NCBI GenBank assembly: GCA_030666985.1
Contig: DAOUWT010000211.1
Span: 1 to 5,011, forward strand
Length of the DNA stretch: 5,011 nucleotides
Source of the DNA: Chloroflexota bacterium
GTDB lineage: Bacteria > Chloroflexota > Anaerolineae > Anaerolineales > UBA11858
Direction: 5' to 3'
Positions 4,832 through 5,011 of this stretch are shown here, one piece after another. A program made the translations under genes and the position numbers. The notes below the pieces were generated by a model. The model had not been told where the DNA came from and made no database searches. It worked only from the letters and a program-made list of their open reading frames with translations. Positions within the stretch are counted from its first letter, which is position 1. Every line of letters begins with the position of its first letter.

Positions 4832-5011
4832 TTACCAGCGTGCGGCTTTCCCGCGACCAAGATAGCAAAATTGCCGCTTGACGTGACTAAAAGGAGTAGC
4901 GAAGTAGTGGGCAAAACCGATAAGAGACCGATTTAGGCGTTGAATAGCTCTCTGACTGAGATTATGGGAACGTGTGGTCAGTTTCCGCACATTATCCTTG
5001 AATTTCTTCAA
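4832..5011 (-). pseudogene. Group II intron-type reverse transcriptase/maturase, truncated C-terminal tail (5' end outside window)
   Basis: The frame enters from the window edge and stops at TAA 4834-4832, giving 59 residues. LKKFKDNVRKLTTRSHNL (1-18) followed by QRLNRSLIGFAHYFATPFSH (24-43) matches the maturase-specific domain of group II intron proteins, where a VR-x-LT-x-RSHNL segment leads into LNR-x-x-x-G-x-x-x-YF. In that family the protein usually runs on through a WIR-x-R-x-R-x-x-K basic segment and further. Here the text changes after FSHVKRQF to an unrelated CYLGRGKAARW and stops. Neither other frame restores the basic segment, so a simple one-base frameshift does not explain it. 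No domain V hairpin was recognised in the next 100 nt. This looks like a 3'-truncated intron remnant next to the R-M island. The catalytic reverse transcriptase part, if present, is outside the window. Confidence 0.7.

Noticed and set aside
4729..4914. N-terminal extension of the methyltransferase to the ATG at 4914
   Set aside because: It overlaps the maturase tail in another frame and the promoter candidate, is low-complexity (Gly and Pro runs) and has no family motif. Starts at 4728 or 4743 fit the family better.
4937..5011. Plus-strand open frame at the right edge (ending MGTCGQFPHIILEFLQ)
   Set aside because: It lies opposite the maturase coding sequence, which carries the recognised motif; this is its antisense shadow.

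Overview
The window looks like a bacterial chromosomal segment with moderately GC-rich genes, interrupted on the right by a visibly AT-richer block. The style suggests an environmental bacterium, possibly Chloroflexota (Anaerolineae-like). The clues are a TPR/zinc-ribbon/single-TM protein of a type I associate with that group, and short palindromic intergenic elements. This assignment is inference from memory, not proof.

Layout. Positions 1-165 (+) hold the last 54 codons of an NAD(P)H-hydrate dehydratase (NnrD/YjeF C-terminal domain). Positions 166-320 hold a composite element of four mini-hairpins, each with a 7-bp stem and a TGAA or TTCA tetraloop. The middle two are enclosed by a further long-range stem, and a fifth degenerate hairpin lies just upstream. 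Positions 321-1217 (+) encode a complete ten-helix EamA/DMT-family permease. A perfect 15-bp stem-loop at 1237-1273 serves as a bidirectional terminator between convergent genes. A MITE-like inverted-repeat element follows at 1299-1419.

Everything from 1449 to the end lies on the minus strand. Read in the direction of transcription it contains: the 3' tail of a group II intron-type reverse transcriptase/maturase (5011-4832), which lacks the usual C-terminal extension; a leader with two small hairpins and a sigma70-like promoter; a D12-class N6-adenine DNA methyltransferase (4728-3655); a type II restriction endonuclease clearly homologous to EcoRV (3650-2859); and a TPR/double zinc-ribbon/one-TM protein of unknown function (2852-1449). 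The last three are separated by only 4 and 6 nt and so look co-transcribed.

The methyltransferase and nuclease form a type II restriction-modification system. The nuclease keeps the EcoRV catalytic residues and the DNA-reading loops, so recognition of GATATC is a strong prediction. The methyltransferase would protect the same site, and its gene comes first. The R-M pair is AT-richer than its flanks and abuts a retroelement remnant, which points to horizontal acquisition. The zinc-ribbon gene just downstream probably belongs to the resident genome and may now be read from the R-M promoter. No controller (C) protein gene is visible.
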